In this document: positions 62,595 to 64,000 of the stretch, piece by piece
Layout: every line of letters begins with the position of its first letter
How positions within the stretch are numbered: position 1 is the stretch's first letter
NCBI RefSeq assembly: GCF_002019595.1
Contig: NZ_KV917369.1
Span: 4,356,624 to 4,420,623, forward strand
Length of the DNA: 64,000 bases
From: Priestia abyssalis
GTDB taxonomy: Bacteria > Bacillota > Bacilli > Bacillales > Bacillaceae_H
Reading direction: 5' to 3'
Made by a program: the position numbers and the translations under genes
Notes under the pieces: model-generated
Database searches by the model: none
What the model was told of the DNA's origin: nothing
What the model saw: only the letters and a program-made list of their open reading frames with translations

Positions 62595-64000
62595 CTATGG
62601 ATAAACGACCTTTATATTATGATTGAATTCGACGTCGAGATTCGATAACCGCGAGACGAAATCTGCACCGTATTTATTCAGAAAATAAAAAATATTCCAT
62701 ATCCGCTCTTGAGGCGAACCTATCGGTAATAATGCCTGTTCAATATCGTCAAATTTCTTAATTGTCACTTTATGTTTGGTCACCTGTTTCGATTCGACGA
62801 TTTTTCTAACAATATTCAATTGGTTTTGTAAGATATTGCGATTTTTTTCTAGAACTTCTTTAAACGTTTCGTCTTCACTCAGTACATTATTACGCAAAGT
62901 TCGATGAATAGTTTCCAGCTCTTGTTTGGCCTTTTCAAAATAATCATCGTACGGATACTTCACATGTTCCTGAAGCCACTTTTCTTTCTCTTCTTTTACA
63001 CCTTTTCGCAATACATGCTCAACCGTTAATTCTAAATCTTTTATATTGCGCTGAACATCGCGTTCTACAATGGCATATGAAAGACGCGGCACGATAGGCG
63101 GCATTTTAAATCTAAACAATTCAAATGCCTGTTTCAACTCCGCCCAGTAAGCCACTTCCCCTGGTCCCGCAATAAACGCTAAAGTCGGAAGTAAAAACTC
63201 CTGCATCAACGGTCTTGTTACTACGTTGTTGCTCAAAAGCTCCGGTGATGTTCTTGCGATATGAAGCAATTCTTCCTTTGTTAATACCACTTCATTGGTT
63301 TTGCCCTCAAATCGGCCTGCTCGCCTTTCAAGCAAAATTCGTTCACTATTGTCGTAATAAAACAAATGGGCTGTTTGTTCATCAACTTGAATAGCACGCG
63401 GGTGCAACTGTTCCACAATGCGCTGCTGCTCAAGAACTGCTTGGGAGAGCTGTTCATTTTCCTCAATCAGCTGCATAAAGAAAGATCCTTCAATTTTACG
63501 AAGCTCGGGTGAAGCAGAGTCCATCAAAACGAGGCCCGTTCCGGCGAAAAGCTTCATTGTCAATTTAGCAAAGAAGTCTGCATATGTATGCGAAGATTCC
63601 AGGCCTTCAAGAGTAAAATCCAATACCTCTTTGGAATGGTCTGTTTCCCCAAAAGTTTGAAAAACATCCTGAATCCACTTTTGACAGGTCTGCTTATCAA
63701 TCACTATATCCGAGGCCATCTTTTTCTCCAGTACCTTTTGAGGAACAGCCTGCTTGACAAGCGTTCCTTCTTTTTCTACGAATACATGATTAATCTCTGC
63801 AAAATCATGATCTTCTCCCGCTATCCAAAAAATAGGTATGACAGGAACATTTAATTTTTCCTCTTGCTGTTTGGCAAATTTCAAGATGGATAACACCTTG
63901 TTGACAGTATACATAGGTCCCGTCAAAATACCCGCCTGCTGTCCACCCACAACAACAACAGAACGATGATTTTTTAACTTGGAGATGTTGCTCATTGTCC
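62595..64000 (-). CDS. bshC: BshC, bacillithiol synthase (N-terminus cut by window edge)
   Basis: The frame is open to the window end; 468 codons are visible and about 70 N-terminal residues should lie outside, judged from a family length near 540. VVVVGGQQAGILTGPMYTVNK, FWIAGEDHDFAEINHV, NNVVTRPLMQEFLLPTLAFIAGPGEVAYWAELK and the C-terminal GSPQERIWNIFYFLNKYG match BshC, which adds cysteine to glucosaminyl-malate to finish bacillithiol. The methionine at 63995 is internal and not the true start. It stands upstream of the dcw cluster as in Bacillus. Confidence 0.93.
   Translation of the reverse strand, partial: TMSNISKLKNHRSVVVVGGQQAGILTGPMYTVNKVLSILKFAKQQEEKLNVPVIPIFWIAGEDHDFAEINHVFVEKEGTLVKQAVPQKVLEKKMASDIVIDKQTCQKWIQDVFQTFGETDHSKEVLDFTLEGLESSHTYADFFAKLTMKLFAGTGLVLMDSASPELRKIEGSFFMQLIEENEQLSQAVLEQQRIVEQLHPRAIQVDEQTAHLFYYDNSERILLERRAGRFEGKTNEVVLTKEELLHIARTSPELLSNNVVTRPLMQEFLLPTLAFIAGPGEVAYWAELKQAFELFRFKMPPIVPRLSYAIVERDVQRNIKDLELTVEHVLRKGVKEEKEKWLQEHVKYPYDDYFEKAKQELETIHRTLRNNVLSEDETFKEVLEKNRNILQNQLNIVRKIVESKQVTKHKVTIKKFDDIEQALLPIGSPQERIWNIFYFLNKYGADFVSRLSNLDVEFNHNIKVVYP

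Overview
This window is chromosomal DNA from an endospore-forming member of the Bacillaceae. The evidence is a Bacillus subtilis-like gene order, the genes spoIIGA, sigE, sigG, spoVE and spoVD, a bacillithiol gene (bshC), and strong AGGAGG ribosome binding sites. The species cannot be named because no rRNA or other marker is present. All recognised genes except rqcH lie on the minus strand, so transcription runs from high to low coordinates. No tRNA, rRNA, CRISPR array, prophage or transposase gene was seen.

Reading from 64000 downwards: (1) bshC, cut by the window edge. (2) The division and cell wall (dcw) cluster: rsmH, ftsL, pbpB, spoVD, murE, mraY, murD, spoVE, murG, murB, divIB, ylxW, ylxX, sbp, ftsA, ftsZ. 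mraZ, which normally stands before rsmH, is absent. (3) The sporulation sigma block spoIIGA, sigE, sigG, with a Spo0A-type promoter having a 22-bp spacer. (4) The ylm/divIVA block: ylmC, pgeF, ylmE, sepF, ylmG, ylmH, divIVA. (5) ileS under an Ile T-box, then ylyA, lspA and rluD. (6) The complete pyrimidine operon pyrR, pyrP, pyrB, pyrC, carA, carB, pyrK, pyrD, pyrF, pyrE, with three PyrR-type attenuators. (7) rqcH on the plus strand, convergent with pyrE. (8) yloB, yloC, remA, gmk, rpoZ, coaBC, priA, def, fmt, rsmB, rlmN, prpC, prkC and the first codons of rsgA.

The genes connect envelope growth, division, sporulation and translation. The Mur enzymes build lipid II; SpoVE, PBP2B and SpoVD polymerise it at vegetative and spore septa; FtsA, FtsZ, SepF, DivIB, FtsL and DivIVA place and build the septum; PrkC and PrpC sense muropeptides and control the process. 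SpoIIGA matures pro-SigmaE. The pyr operon makes UMP and so also feeds UDP-sugar precursors.

The genes are orthodox. The unusual material is intergenic, where at least four families of short non-coding repeats occur: (a) a MITE-like element with GTTCAA...TTGAAC inverted ends (three copies, plus two possible minimal relatives); (b) a tandem double-hairpin element in three copies whose stems differ in sequence but keep pairing while the loops stay constant; (c) a roughly 150-bp repeat in two copies plus a remnant; (d) a roughly 165-210-bp repeat in two diverged copies between spoVD and murE. Two of these families sit on either side of the T-box in the ileS leader. All start sites were chosen from Shine-Dalgarno spacing and recalled family N-termini and have not been checked experimentally or by database search.
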